The position numbers and the translations under genes are program-made. Positions 24,080 through 32,008 of a DNA stretch of 38,295 nucleotides are shown here, piece by piece. The DNA comes from Cyanobacteria bacterium REEB67 (GTDB taxonomy: Bacteria > Cyanobacteriota > Vampirovibrionia > Obscuribacterales > Obscuribacteraceae): contig JAGXAB010000063.1 of NCBI GenBank assembly GCA_018971775.1, forward strand, positions 1-38,295. Reading direction: 5' to 3'. How positions within the stretch are numbered: position 1 is the first letter of the stretch; the number at the start of each line of letters is the position of its first letter. The notes beneath the pieces are model-generated. The model was not told the DNA's origin. It was given only the letters and a program-made list of their open reading frames with translations, and made no database searches.

Positions 24080-24441
24080 GTCTTCAGTTTCTGTGAGCCT
24101 TAAATGCGTTGCGTATGGGCGTCTATTTAAATTAGCCTGAATTTACTATTTCTCCATTTCGCTCTTAAGAACCCCAAACCGCAAAGTCTTTCTTCACCAC
24201 ACTCGCCCGCCACTAATCAGCATTTTTAGCTGATCGGGTGATCACTGCCTCGCGTTTTGCGACTGTGAATGTGTGAAGGAAGCTCGTTGTCTAGGGTTTT
24301 AAGAAAGCTCCTTGTGAGCTGTCCAAAACAGTGACGTGTTTTGGCGCGACCTGGAAAGTAGACAACCCTCTTTTGAAACCGAGAAAAAGCTGCAGCCCGT
24401 CATGGCCGCGGCCATTTCTCAGCAAAGAAACGGAGCCTACT
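24080..24441. other. Leader region of the HExxH gene, no gene seen
   Basis: This AT-rich region includes a small hairpin, ATCAGC-ATTTTTA-GCTGAT, near 24216-24236. A 37-codon in-frame extension from 24331 has no ribosome-binding site and is judged to be leader. Confidence 0.35.
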
Positions 24442-26442
24442 ATGAGCAAGCAAATCATCAACTTCACCCTGCCCCGCATCACCGCCGTCGCCGGTCGCAA
24501 GACCTCGCCCGCCGATCCCGGTCATGAGCATCACACCCAGATTGACGGCGCCGGTACCGGCGATGCCGATTTTCACTTCCCCGAGCCCGACGTCCTCGCC
24601 AAGCGCGCCCTGCGTCGTCTCGCTCGTGCCGAGCGCGCCGCCAAGAAGCGCCTGCGCAAGGCCGGCAAGACCCCCGTTGCTGGTGCTCCCACCACCCCCG
24701 GCAAGATCACGGCCACCCCGACCAACCCGCAGCCCGCGCCCGAACCTTCCAGCGAGCCGGCTTCGGACACCAGCGGCAAGGACGCCGGCAAGACCTTTTT
24801 CGAAGGCCTGATCGTGCCGACTCCCGCCAAGGTGGTGCCCGCCGGTCAGACTCGTGAGACGTACCTCGACGGTCAGGACCTGCTCAAGGCCGCCGACGGC
24901 CTGCAGACCCTGATGATGAATCGGCAGTTCGACGGCTTCGTCGAGCAGCGCTTCGGCGACATGGTTTCGGTGGCGGCCTGGGGGGTCAAGTACATGCCCA
25001 CCAAGAAGCTGACGGCCGTGAAGAGCCTGGCCACGCAACTGGACCGGCTGATCGCCAGCTACCAGAAGACCCTGCCGAAGCTCACCGCCGACCTGGCCAA
25101 GCGCAATCCCAAGGCGCCGCTGGTGGCTGTGATGAACAAGGCGGTGGAGCTGCTCGACCAGGAGCTGGCGCGCATCATCTACGTGCTCGAGATCTACATC
25201 GAGAGCATCAAGCAGGTACGTGACGGTCGCTTCACGGCGGCCCTCGATGCCACGGAAGTGTTCTTCGAAGACGCTTTCACGCTCTACACCACCGGCGACC
25301 TGCACTGCGGCAACAGCGCGGCGGCCCAGCTGCCGACCTCGACCTACAAGGTCGGCGACGTCTTCATGCCCCGCGTTACCTCGAGCGGTCTCGCCACCAT
25401 CCCTGGTGCGCGCGGACCGATCGGCGCCAACGCGCTCCAGCTTCCCTTCGAGATGCTGGACTGCTTGATGCTCGTCCTGCCCCTGCTCGGGCATGAGGCG
25501 CGTCACAACGTCTACCACGACATCACCGGCCTCGAGCAGGAGCTGCTCGATGTCGTCGAGGAGGCCATCCGCGACGCGCATACGGCCGGTCTGATCAAGT
25601 TCGAGAAGGAGGACATGCAGCTCGGCGAGCAGACGGTCAAGACCATCGACCTGGTGGTGAAGCTGTTCTGCGACTGGCTGAGCGAGATCGATGCCGACGT
25701 GGTCGGTGGCGTGCTCTTCTCGGGCACGTCCTTCGGCGGCAACATGGTCATGTCTTTCCCGGCCATGATGGTGCGCGACGGGCGCGTTTCGGACAAGGTC
25801 AAGCTGATCCGGACCGAGTCGCGTTTCGACCTGGTGCAACAGAAGGACGGCAACGTGGCGCTGGTCTTCGAAGAGCATCCGGTCGACTACATCCGCATCT
25901 ACATCGTCGCGGCGGCGCTGGAGGAAGTCGGCTTCCCGGCCGAGGCCACCAAGCTCCGTCAGCTCGCCGACTTCGCCGTCGGTGACGAGCTGCCCAAGGA
26001 GATCGTCTACAAGGAGGCCTCCGGTCAGAGCGACCTCGTCGTCAAGTTTGCCACGGCGGACCTGCTGGCGGTTGCTGCGACTCTGGTCAAGGCGATCATC
26101 CGCAAGCCGCTCAAGGCCCAGCTCGGCAAGAGCTGCGGCGACCTGGTGATGTGGGACAAGAAGCGTCAGGGCAAGGTGGACACGCTGGCTGGCCTCCTGG
26201 CGGTCGGTAAGTCCGACCTGCCCACCGACATGGGCAGCATCTACGCCACCTATGTCGGCGCGGCGGCCTCCCAGGCCTATCTCGACCTGATCCGCAAGGG
26301 TGTGGTCGACAGCGTCACGGCGGCGAAGACCGTCAATGAAGCCGCGCTGAAGATGATCGGCGGGCTGCGCGCCCTGTCGAGCAATCAGTGCCCGGTGCCG
26401 GCACCGGTCGCTCCCGCCGCTGAGCCCGCTCCGACCAAGTAG
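24442..26442 (+). CDS. Putative zinc metalloprotease of unknown family (HExxH...ExxAD)
   Basis: A 666-residue orphan. Residues 1-130 are low-complexity: an Arg/Lys/Ala helix (RRLARAERAAKKRLRKAGK), then Pro/Thr/Ala-rich linker. A helical region follows. HEARH (351-355) lies in LLGHEARHNVYHD, and EIDAD (415-419) about 60 residues later in SEIDADVVGG. HExxH followed by ExxAD is the gluzincin zinc-site layout, as in M48-type peptidases, so proteolysis is a fair inference. No signal peptide or clear membrane segment is seen. The ATG at 24442 has GGAG 7 bases upstream. It is strongly G+C-rich. It starts a same-direction series with 26578, 27121 and 27961; their products could be regulators or targets, but nothing proves it. 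Confidence 0.88.
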   Translation: MSKQIINFTLPRITAVAGRKTSPADPGHEHHTQIDGAGTGDADFHFPEPDVLAKRALRRLARAERAAKKRLRKAGKTPVAGAPTTPGKITATPTNPQPAPEPSSEPASDTSGKDAGKTFFEGLIVPTPAKVVPAGQTRETYLDGQDLLKAADGLQTLMMNRQFDGFVEQRFGDMVSVAAWGVKYMPTKKLTAVKSLATQLDRLIASYQKTLPKLTADLAKRNPKAPLVAVMNKAVELLDQELARIIYVLEIYIESIKQVRDGRFTAALDATEVFFEDAFTLYTTGDLHCGNSAAAQLPTSTYKVGDVFMPRVTSSGLATIPGARGPIGANALQLPFEMLDCLMLVLPLLGHEARHNVYHDITGLEQELLDVVEEAIRDAHTAGLIKFEKEDMQLGEQTVKTIDLVVKLFCDWLSEIDADVVGGVLFSGTSFGGNMVMSFPAMMVRDGRVSDKVKLIRTESRFDLVQQKDGNVALVFEEHPVDYIRIYIVAAALEEVGFPAEATKLRQLADFAVGDELPKEIVYKEASGQSDLVVKFATADLLAVAATLVKAIIRKPLKAQLGKSCGDLVMWDKKRQGKVDTLAGLLAVGKSDLPTDMGSIYATYVGAAASQAYLDLIRKGVVDSVTAAKTVNEAALKMIGGLRALSSNQCPVPAPVAPAAEPAPTK

Positions 26443-26475
26443 TCGGAGCGCAAGCTCGTTTGAGCTTCGAGCTGA

Positions 26476-26509
26476 GGGACGGCAGCGGCTTTCGGGCTGC
26501 TGTCGTCCC
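26476..26509 (+). terminator. GC-rich intercistronic hairpin
   Basis: GGGACGGCAGC (26476-26486) pairs over all 11 positions (one G-U) with GCTGTCGTCCC (26499-26509). No T-run follows. It resembles the hairpin at 9914-9954 in lying right after the large first gene of a G+C-rich series. Confidence 0.55.
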
Positions 26510-26577
26510 CGAGGCCCGGGGCTGGTATTTCAGTGACAAACATTTCTTTTAAACATTTTTACAAAGGAGTTTCTATC

Positions 26578-26976
26578 ATGAGAACCGACCAGTACATGGG
26601 CCTCACCAAGAAGGCCAAGAAGATCATCGAGCGCAGCATAAAGGTGCGCGAAATCGGCAAGACGATCATGCCCGACAAGAGCGAAGTCGCCTTCGACCGG
26701 GTTGTCGACAAGCTGCTCGCCACCAGGACGGTGTGCGGGAAAATCGTCGGCGCCTGGGTGGACGAGGTAGCTCAGCTGCACCGCTACACCTTCGGCTCCG
26801 GCGTCGTCTACGAAGAGTACGTGCAGTGCACGCCGTGGTGCGGGGGGCCGATGTACTTCATCGCCCTGCGCCGTGTGCGGAAGGACGGCAGCGCCGGCAA
26901 GTTCCTCAAGACCTCGCTGTGGTCCTCCAAGGAAACGCAGTTGCGCGAGGAGCACAACAACAGCGCCGCCGACTGA
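26578..26976 (+). CDS. Small hypothetical protein in the HExxH cluster
   Basis: A 132-residue orphan. The N-terminal half is basic and helical (LTKKAKKIIERSIKVREIGK), and the second half alternates beta-type strands with several Trp, Tyr and Cys (VYEEYVQCTPWCGGPMYFIA). AAAGGAG lies about 7 bases before the ATG at 26578; an in-frame GTG at 26533 is rejected. It is G+C-rich and in the same direction as the HExxH gene, 135 bases downstream of it. No membrane segment or known motif. Confidence 0.8.
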   Translation: MRTDQYMGLTKKAKKIIERSIKVREIGKTIMPDKSEVAFDRVVDKLLATRTVCGKIVGAWVDEVAQLHRYTFGSGVVYEEYVQCTPWCGGPMYFIALRRVRKDGSAGKFLKTSLWSSKETQLREEHNNSAAD

Positions 26977-27120
26977 GCTGACAGTCAAAGTCAGTCGCAG
27001 CGAGCAGCGCTCTCTTTTGTAATCGCAACTACTCGTCTGGCTCGCCGACGGGTCGCTCGAAGCCGCAAGGTCAAAAGCGATCCGTTGGCAGCAACGGGTT
27101 TCACATCAAGGGAGAATCGC

Positions 27121-27837
27121 ATGCAGTTGAAAGTTTTCTGGCCGAACAAGCGCAAGTTTTACGCCCATGCCAGCCTCGACGAAAGTCGCGAGACGGTCAA
27201 GTCGCCTCGAGGCACCGCCCGTCCCAGCGAAGAGTTCGTCCTGCTACCGCCAACCGGCCTGCACACCGCCAGCGGTGCGCCGGTCTATCTTGGTGACGCC
27301 TTCCGGCGCACCACCGGCGACATCGTCGAAACCTTCATCGTCGGCCCGCTGCCTGCTAAAGGTGTGCTGGTCAGCGAATTCGTCCTGCGGCGCTCCAGGC
27401 TCACCCACGCCACCAGAGGCGTCAAGGTCCACCTCGACTCCGAAAAGGAGCTCGAGGCCATGCACAAGGCGCTCCCCGCGCCGGCGCTCTCCGACGAAGG
27501 CCTGGCCTCGCTGGAAGCAATCGGCAATGTCTACGAAAATTACGCCGCCTTCGTCCCCACCAACCAGCACTATTGCTACGAGGCGATCGGCTGGGACGGC
27601 GAGTTTTACCGTCTTGTTTCCTGCCCCTTCTGGCAGCACTCGGACCACGGTCTGACGTACTGCCGCCTCACCCAGAACGGCTCGCTCACCAACCGCGACG
27701 AAGACTACCGCAAAGCGCTCGCCCATTTCGGCAGCGAAGCGGCGCTCAACGAAGCGGACAACGACATGCTGCTCTGGGACCAGGTCAAATCGTGCGGCAT
27801 CAATGACGACTGGCCGGAGGAGGACGAGGACAGCTAG
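27121..27837 (+). CDS. Hypothetical protein in the HExxH cluster
   Basis: A 238-residue orphan. The first half is beta-like and basic (MQLKVFWPNKRKFYAHASLD, then EFVLLPPTGLHTASGAPVY). The second half is acidic and aromatic, including HYCYEAIGWDGEFYRLVSC and a C-terminus very rich in Asp and Glu (DDWPEEDEDS). AGGGAG lies 6 bases before the ATG at 27121. It follows the 26578 gene by 144 bases. The strong charge split between a basic N-terminal and an acidic C-terminal part is notable. No family is recognised. Confidence 0.83.
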   Translation: MQLKVFWPNKRKFYAHASLDESRETVKSPRGTARPSEEFVLLPPTGLHTASGAPVYLGDAFRRTTGDIVETFIVGPLPAKGVLVSEFVLRRSRLTHATRGVKVHLDSEKELEAMHKALPAPALSDEGLASLEAIGNVYENYAAFVPTNQHYCYEAIGWDGEFYRLVSCPFWQHSDHGLTYCRLTQNGSLTNRDEDYRKALAHFGSEAALNEADNDMLLWDQVKSCGINDDWPEEDEDS

Positions 27838-27960
27838 AGGCAAGCCCCGAAGCCGGTTTCGCAGCCAATCCTGAGCGATTCGACCAGCCCTCGAGCGAGA
27901 TTAGCTCGAAGTAGTTTTTGTCAGCAAAGCCTTTAACAAAGTAATTTCAAGGAGAAAATT

Positions 27961-28194
27961 ATGACTTCCATCACCATCATCGTCCTGATAATCGCCCTGA
28001 TCGCCGCCCACCGCGACGGTCTCACCCGCGATGACTCCAACACGGTCCTCGGCGGCGTTTGCAGCGGCATCGCCGTTCGCTATGGCCTCGCCGTGCCGCT
28101 CGTGCGCGTTCTCGCTGTCCTGGCGGCCATCGGCACCCATGGCCTGGCGACGGCGCTCTACATCCTGCTCTGGATCACGCTGCCCAAGCGTTAA
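27961..28194 (+). CDS. PspC-domain small membrane protein
   Basis: A 77-residue protein. An N-terminal hydrophobic segment (ITIIVLIIALIAA) precedes a short PspC domain: NTVLGGVCSGIAVRYGL, then VPLVRVLAVLAAIGTHG and ALYILLWITLPKR. This matches the GVcgGla...Rl...YlilWliLP pattern. In enterobacteria PspC is the inner-membrane sensor of the phage-shock response to envelope stress; no pspA or pspB is nearby, so only the domain, not the pathway, is supported. AAGGAG lies 6 bases before the ATG. The frame continues open past the TAA for 85 codons (next entry), which is unusual. Confidence 0.88.
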   Translation: MTSITIIVLIIALIAAHRDGLTRDDSNTVLGGVCSGIAVRYGLAVPLVRVLAVLAAIGTHGLATALYILLWITLPKR

Positions 28195-28452
28195 CCACGG
28201 GCTGGATCGGGTGGCAAGGCCGAGCTCGCCTGGACCGAATGCACCTATCTCGGCCGCTACTTGAGCTTTGACCGTGGCAGCACCAAGATCGCCGATCTCT
28301 ACGTGCACACGCATGGCGAGTCCACTGTGATCGCGCCCTTCTCGGACGAAGGCTCGAACTACACGAGCGGTCTGTGCTTCGTCGGCAGGGTCGAGGCATT
28401 GACCGAGGCCCATCGCCACGCCATCGCTAAAGGCCTGCTACCGGCCGGCTAA
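28195..28452 (+). pseudogene. Coding remnant in frame after the PspC stop
   Basis: After the PspC TAA the same frame stays open to the TAA at 28450-28452 with G+C-rich, protein-like sequence (LGRYLSFDRGSTKIADLYV, VIAPFSDEGSNYTSGLCFVG). No ATG or GTG start or ribosome-binding site precedes it; the only start-like codon is TTG at 28261. It could be the 3' end of a deleted gene, or a readthrough extension of the PspC protein. The product family is not recognised. Confidence 0.5.
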
Positions 28453-28459
28453 CAACTGA

Positions 28460-28518
28460 CCCCTGGGAGCAAGTGACCGCTGCAATGTGGTTGCTTGCTC
28501 CACCGGGGCATTGTTTTT
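28460..28518 (+). terminator. Intrinsic terminator closing the HExxH cluster
   Basis: CCCC (28460-28463) and GGAGCAAG (28466-28473) pair with CTTGCTCC (28494-28501) and GGGG (28505-28508), followed by CATTGTTTTT. Confidence 0.82.
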
Positions 28519-28690
28519 CCAAACAACATTGGCTCAGACAGCCGCCCTGGTTTTAACATCTTTTTCAAGCAAAAATGTTACTACATCACATAATATAAAC
28601 TCGACCGTTTTTTCACACGTTAAAAGTCCAGTGCGCCCTTGCCTTGATTCGCCAGGGAGAACTTTCAGTCAGTGGCGCCTACTGATTCAC

Positions 28691-29158
28691 CTACGAAAGA
28701 ATCGCCAGGCCCTCTGCCAGCCGCTCATACATCAGGGACGTGAAGAGAACGATCTGTTCAGGTTGCTCGTAATTGTTTGCATCCTGAAAAAATACATTCA
28801 GGTCCTCTATAAGCTGATAGAGAATACGCGCCTCGAGCTGGCCGATCAGCATATAAGTGGCATCGTAGGCCCTCAGTCCGGGCCTACCGACCAGTGACCA
28901 GCGATCGCCGCCTTCGAGCTCGCCCTTGGCCAGAGGCTGGTCGAAGAGCCCTTCCGTACCGCAGCGCTTGACGAAGACAGCGTCCTCCGGACTGAGGATA
29001 TCTCGCCCTAGATGCGCTCGGTGCACACGCGGATAGATCTGCCTGGCAAATCTCTTGAATTTGACAGGGTCCGGCTGCCGGTCACAATTAGAGAAGAAAT
29101 CGCGAACGTCGATAAGCGTAAGTTGGACAGACTTCGCTGTCTTTCGTTCGATAAACAT
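28691..29158 (-). CDS. Hypothetical cytoplasmic protein
   Basis: A 155-residue orphan, mixed alpha/beta, with a helical C-terminal half (LIGQLEARILYQLIEDLNVF). There is no signal peptide or membrane segment. The start is at the ATG 29156-29158, with AAGGA 5 bases upstream; the 54-residue extension upstream in frame is Cys/Arg-rich and not protein-like. It is divergent from the WG-repeat lipoprotein gene and may share a promoter region with it. Confidence 0.75.
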   Translation of the reverse strand: MFIERKTAKSVQLTLIDVRDFFSNCDRQPDPVKFKRFARQIYPRVHRAHLGRDILSPEDAVFVKRCGTEGLFDQPLAKGELEGGDRWSLVGRPGLRAYDATYMLIGQLEARILYQLIEDLNVFFQDANNYEQPEQIVLFTSLMYERLAEGLAILS

Positions 29159-29314
29159 CGGTTTCCTTGAGGTCCTGTATTGTTCCGCGCTGCCCACAAG
29201 TTTACCCCAAAGGCACAGGCATAAATATTCGCCGCGACATAGTCTTCTTCGGCCATGTAAAGGGGGCGATGCGCATGCTACTTTTTGAGGAGAACAGCCT
29301 GGAGAAATCAGTCG

Positions 29315-30529
29315 ATGCAAAAATGGATATTGGCCGCTTGCAGCTTACTTGCCGTCAGCGTTTCCATGACCGGTTGCGGGGCACCTCCGCAGGTGGACGG
29401 CTTTATCGATAAGAACGGCACACTAGTACTCGATGCCTCAAGACTCAAGCCAAAACCACTGGGTATCGGTGACTACAGCGAAGGGCTGGCCGTCGTCAAA
29501 TACAAAGACGGTTTCGGCTGCTTGAATAAAACCGGCGAGATTATTTTTAAAGTACCCTTCCGTAATCTCCGCTCATTTCATGACGGTGTGGCAGCCTTCA
29601 GTGTCGGCAAAAGCGCCGCTGACGAAAGATGGGGATATATCAATCAAAAAGGCGACACGGTAATCAAACCGGCTTACACAGCCGCTGAAGACTTCAGCGA
29701 CGAGGCCGCCGCCGTCCGCCTGACCACCGCCGCAAATGGTGGGAAGGCCGGTAGGTGGGCCTATATAGACAAAACCGGCACGCAGATAATGAAAGAGACC
29801 TTCGAAGAAGCGCAGCCCTTTCACGAAGGACTGGCGCCGGTCAAGGTAGACGGCAAAATGGGTTGCATCAATCGCATCGGACGTTTTGTCGTACCGCCAA
29901 ATTACGACGCAGTTTATGCCGTCGACCATGGCACCATCGTCGCCGCGCACGGCACTGGCATATCGGGCAAAGACCCAGACCAGAGCCTCGAATATTATTC
30001 TCAGGACGGGTCCATATTTAGCCGGACCAATATGCAGGCGGTCAGCCTGGAAAATCTCCACCCCCTGATGTGGTGCAAGGCACCACCAGCGGTGGGTGCA
30101 GCCAACGACCGACCGCTCAGTACTTTCGTCTCGCCCGGCTTTGCCGGAGGCAAATCAATCCAGCAGGCAGGCAATAAATTTGTCGTACCGCAACAATTTG
30201 ACGCCCGCGCCTTCAGCGGCGCTTACGATTATATGTTCCCCGTGTCCGAAGGCTTTTTCGTTGCTTACAACGACTCAGCCGGCGGCAAGATGGACTACCG
30301 GGGCGGCAAGCCCACCGATGAAAATGGCATCTGGAACAATCACGCTTTTCGCTTCTGGGATGCAGCGCCCTTCTCTGACGGTCTCGGCCTGGTGCAGGAG
30401 AGCAAAGGCGGTATGTATGGATATGTCAACGCGAGCGGCGGCTATGCCCTGCAACCAATTTACAAGCATGCTCGCCCCTTCAAAGACGGCCGCGCTCTGG
30501 TTGGTGACAGCGCCCTTACTTATCCATAG
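29315..30529 (+). CDS. WG-repeat lipoprotein
   Basis: A 404-residue exported lipoprotein. The signal peptide (WILAACSLLAVSVSMTGC) ends in a lipobox with the Cys as the lipidated residue. The mature part is built of WG (KWG) repeats: FGCLNKTGEIIF, RWGYINQKGDTVIKPAY, RWAYIDKTGTQIMKETF, MGCINRIGRFVVPPNY and MYGYVNASGGYALQPIYK, each followed by F-x-x-G-x-A-x-V segments such as PFHEGLAPVKVDG. These repeats form beta-propeller-like or beta-rich scaffolds of unknown ligand. GGAGA lies about 10 bases before the ATG at 29315; an ATG-less upstream extension is not needed. It probably sits at the outer membrane or on the periplasmic side of the inner membrane. Confidence 0.92.
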   Translation: MQKWILAACSLLAVSVSMTGCGAPPQVDGFIDKNGTLVLDASRLKPKPLGIGDYSEGLAVVKYKDGFGCLNKTGEIIFKVPFRNLRSFHDGVAAFSVGKSAADERWGYINQKGDTVIKPAYTAAEDFSDEAAAVRLTTAANGGKAGRWAYIDKTGTQIMKETFEEAQPFHEGLAPVKVDGKMGCINRIGRFVVPPNYDAVYAVDHGTIVAAHGTGISGKDPDQSLEYYSQDGSIFSRTNMQAVSLENLHPLMWCKAPPAVGAANDRPLSTFVSPGFAGGKSIQQAGNKFVVPQQFDARAFSGAYDYMFPVSEGFFVAYNDSAGGKMDYRGGKPTDENGIWNNHAFRFWDAAPFSDGLGLVQESKGGMYGYVNASGGYALQPIYKHARPFKDGRALVGDSALTYP

Positions 30530-30573
30530 AGCGACAGAGACAGGTTTTGCTTTGTAACGCCTTTTAAATTTTT

Positions 30574-30596
30574 CATCGCTATCACCCATAGCGATG
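30574..30596. terminator. Palindromic hairpin after WG-repeat gene
   Basis: CATCGCTAT (30574-30582) pairs perfectly with ATAGCGATG (30588-30596). The downstream T content is low (TGTTTATCC). A second hairpin, ATCCC/GGGAT, follows at about 30602-30619. Confidence 0.5.
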
Positions 30597-30699
30597 TGTT
30601 TATCCCTCACGTGGGGGATAGCTGGGGAAGCGCGGCGGCAGCTATGGTGAAACTGTAGGCACTTGGCCCGGCCCCAACACAGCGAGCAATAATTGAAAA

Positions 30700-31134
30700 A
30701 TGACAAACAATAATTGTGCCAGCGAAGTTCTAAAGCCATTTCAAAGCATATTGGACGCCCTGGCTAATAGAAAGAAGCACGAAGAATTGTCCAGCGATTG
30801 TCGCAATGACCGGAAGATACAAACGATCCGCACCCGCACCACCCGCCCCTTTCGCATATGGGATCGCCTGCGCGAATCTTTGAGCAATCCGGAAAATATA
30901 TGCGCAGAGATGCAACAAATGCTCGCCCAAAACCTGATCGGTAGCCACCCGGCTATCACTCGCAATGAAGAATTGGAAAGTAGAAGTTTCACTGATCTTT
31001 CGGCAGTCTCGGCATTGTCGGCCGTACCAACTAAAAGCGCAGCGGCACTGGCTAGAGCTAAAACTACAAGCACGCGCCTGAAAAGTCTCGAAGCCTATCT
31101 GGAAAACGCTCCGGCAGCCAATAAGCCGAGCTAG
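30700..31134 (+). CDS. Possible hypothetical protein, Ser/Ala-rich
   Basis: A 144-residue frame, with no recognised family, no signal peptide and no membrane segment. It is basic in the first third, then Ser/Ala/Thr-rich (DLSAVSALSAVPTKSAAALA), with a helical end. There is no clear Shine-Dalgarno sequence before the ATG, which is also true of several genes of its composition class. It is convergent with response regulator 2 (55 bases apart). It could be a chance frame; the protein-like composition favours a gene. Confidence 0.5.
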   Translation: MTNNNCASEVLKPFQSILDALANRKKHEELSSDCRNDRKIQTIRTRTTRPFRIWDRLRESLSNPENICAEMQQMLAQNLIGSHPAITRNEELESRSFTDLSAVSALSAVPTKSAAALARAKTTSTRLKSLEAYLENAPAANKPS

Positions 31135-31188
31135 AAAGCCAGGCCCGGACAGAATAATAATAGAAGAAGAAAGGAATAGCAGGGTGGG

Positions 31189-31866
31189 CTAATCGCGCAG
31201 ACGATAACCCACCCTGATTATATTTTCGATATAAGAATGTTCGGGATCGCGCCCCTCGTCAAGGCCGATGCGCAGCCGCCGAATCGCCGATCGCAGGGCT
31301 TCGGGGGTAGCGTCGTCATCGTAATTCCAGACACGACTGAGCAATGCATCGACGCTGAAAACTTCACCGGGATGACGCATAAAAAACTCGAGCAAACTAA
31401 AATCACGCGGTGAAATGTGTACCTGACGCCCATCGCAAACAACTGTATGTTTGATCGGATCGAGATCGAGCTTGCCGACTCTGAGCGTGTCTGAAATTTT
31501 AGCGGCGGGTCTGCGCAAAAGAGAGCGGATACGCGCTGAAAGCTCCCTTATATCAAATGGTTTGGTTAGATAATCATCGGCACCAACGTTGAAACCGAGC
31601 TCTTTTTCGTTTATGCCGGCCCGTCCAGTGAGCATGATTACCGGAGTGTTGCCGCCGCTGTTCCGAAATTTCCGCAGAATTTCTACCCCCTCCATACCGG
31701 GCAATTGCCAGTCAAGGATGATCACATCGTAGATCGAACGCTTGAGCATATCGAGTCCATCGAGGCCATCATGAACCGCCACCACCGAATGATGATCAGC
31801 GTTAAGGCCATCGGCGACGGTGCGGGCCAGGTCTTGATCGTCTTCAATTAATAGTATTTTGGCCAT
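31189..31866 (-). CDS. OmpR/PhoB-family response regulator (module 2)
   Basis: A 225-residue paralogue of the regulator at 1243. The receiver domain has the acidic pair in LLIEDD, phospho-accepting D52 in ILDWQLPG, the conserved Thr in VIMLTGRA and the Lys in DDYLTKPF. The winged-helix domain shows SPRDFSLLEFFMRHPGEVF and ALRSAIRRLRIGLDEG. The start is placed at the ATG 31864-31866, since the paralogue begins at the same residue; a TTG four codons upstream is rejected. It is divergent from the complete histidine kinase at 32009, its presumed partner, with 142 bases between. Targets are unknown. Confidence 0.95.
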   Translation of the reverse strand: MAKILLIEDDQDLARTVADGLNADHHSVVAVHDGLDGLDMLKRSIYDVIILDWQLPGMEGVEILRKFRNSGGNTPVIMLTGRAGINEKELGFNVGADDYLTKPFDIRELSARIRSLLRRPAAKISDTLRVGKLDLDPIKHTVVCDGRQVHISPRDFSLLEFFMRHPGEVFSVDALLSRVWNYDDDATPEALRSAIRRLRIGLDEGRDPEHSYIENIIRVGYRLRD

Positions 31867-32008
31867 GCGTGGCTGCAATTTTCCTTGGCAAGATAGGTCA
31901 GTAAAGCGCCGTCCATTGAGATCTGACAGCGCTGCAATTATATGGTATTAACCAGTCGCAAGGGCGCTCCGCCCACTCTTGACAAAGTCGATAATTTTAG
32001 AAATCTGC

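Noticed and set aside
24400..25878. Long minus-strand frame (492 codons) opposite the HExxH gene
   Set aside because: It has the Gly/His/Leu/Val-rich composition typical of the antisense of a G+C-rich gene, no ribosome-binding site and no domain; the plus-strand protein has coherent motifs.
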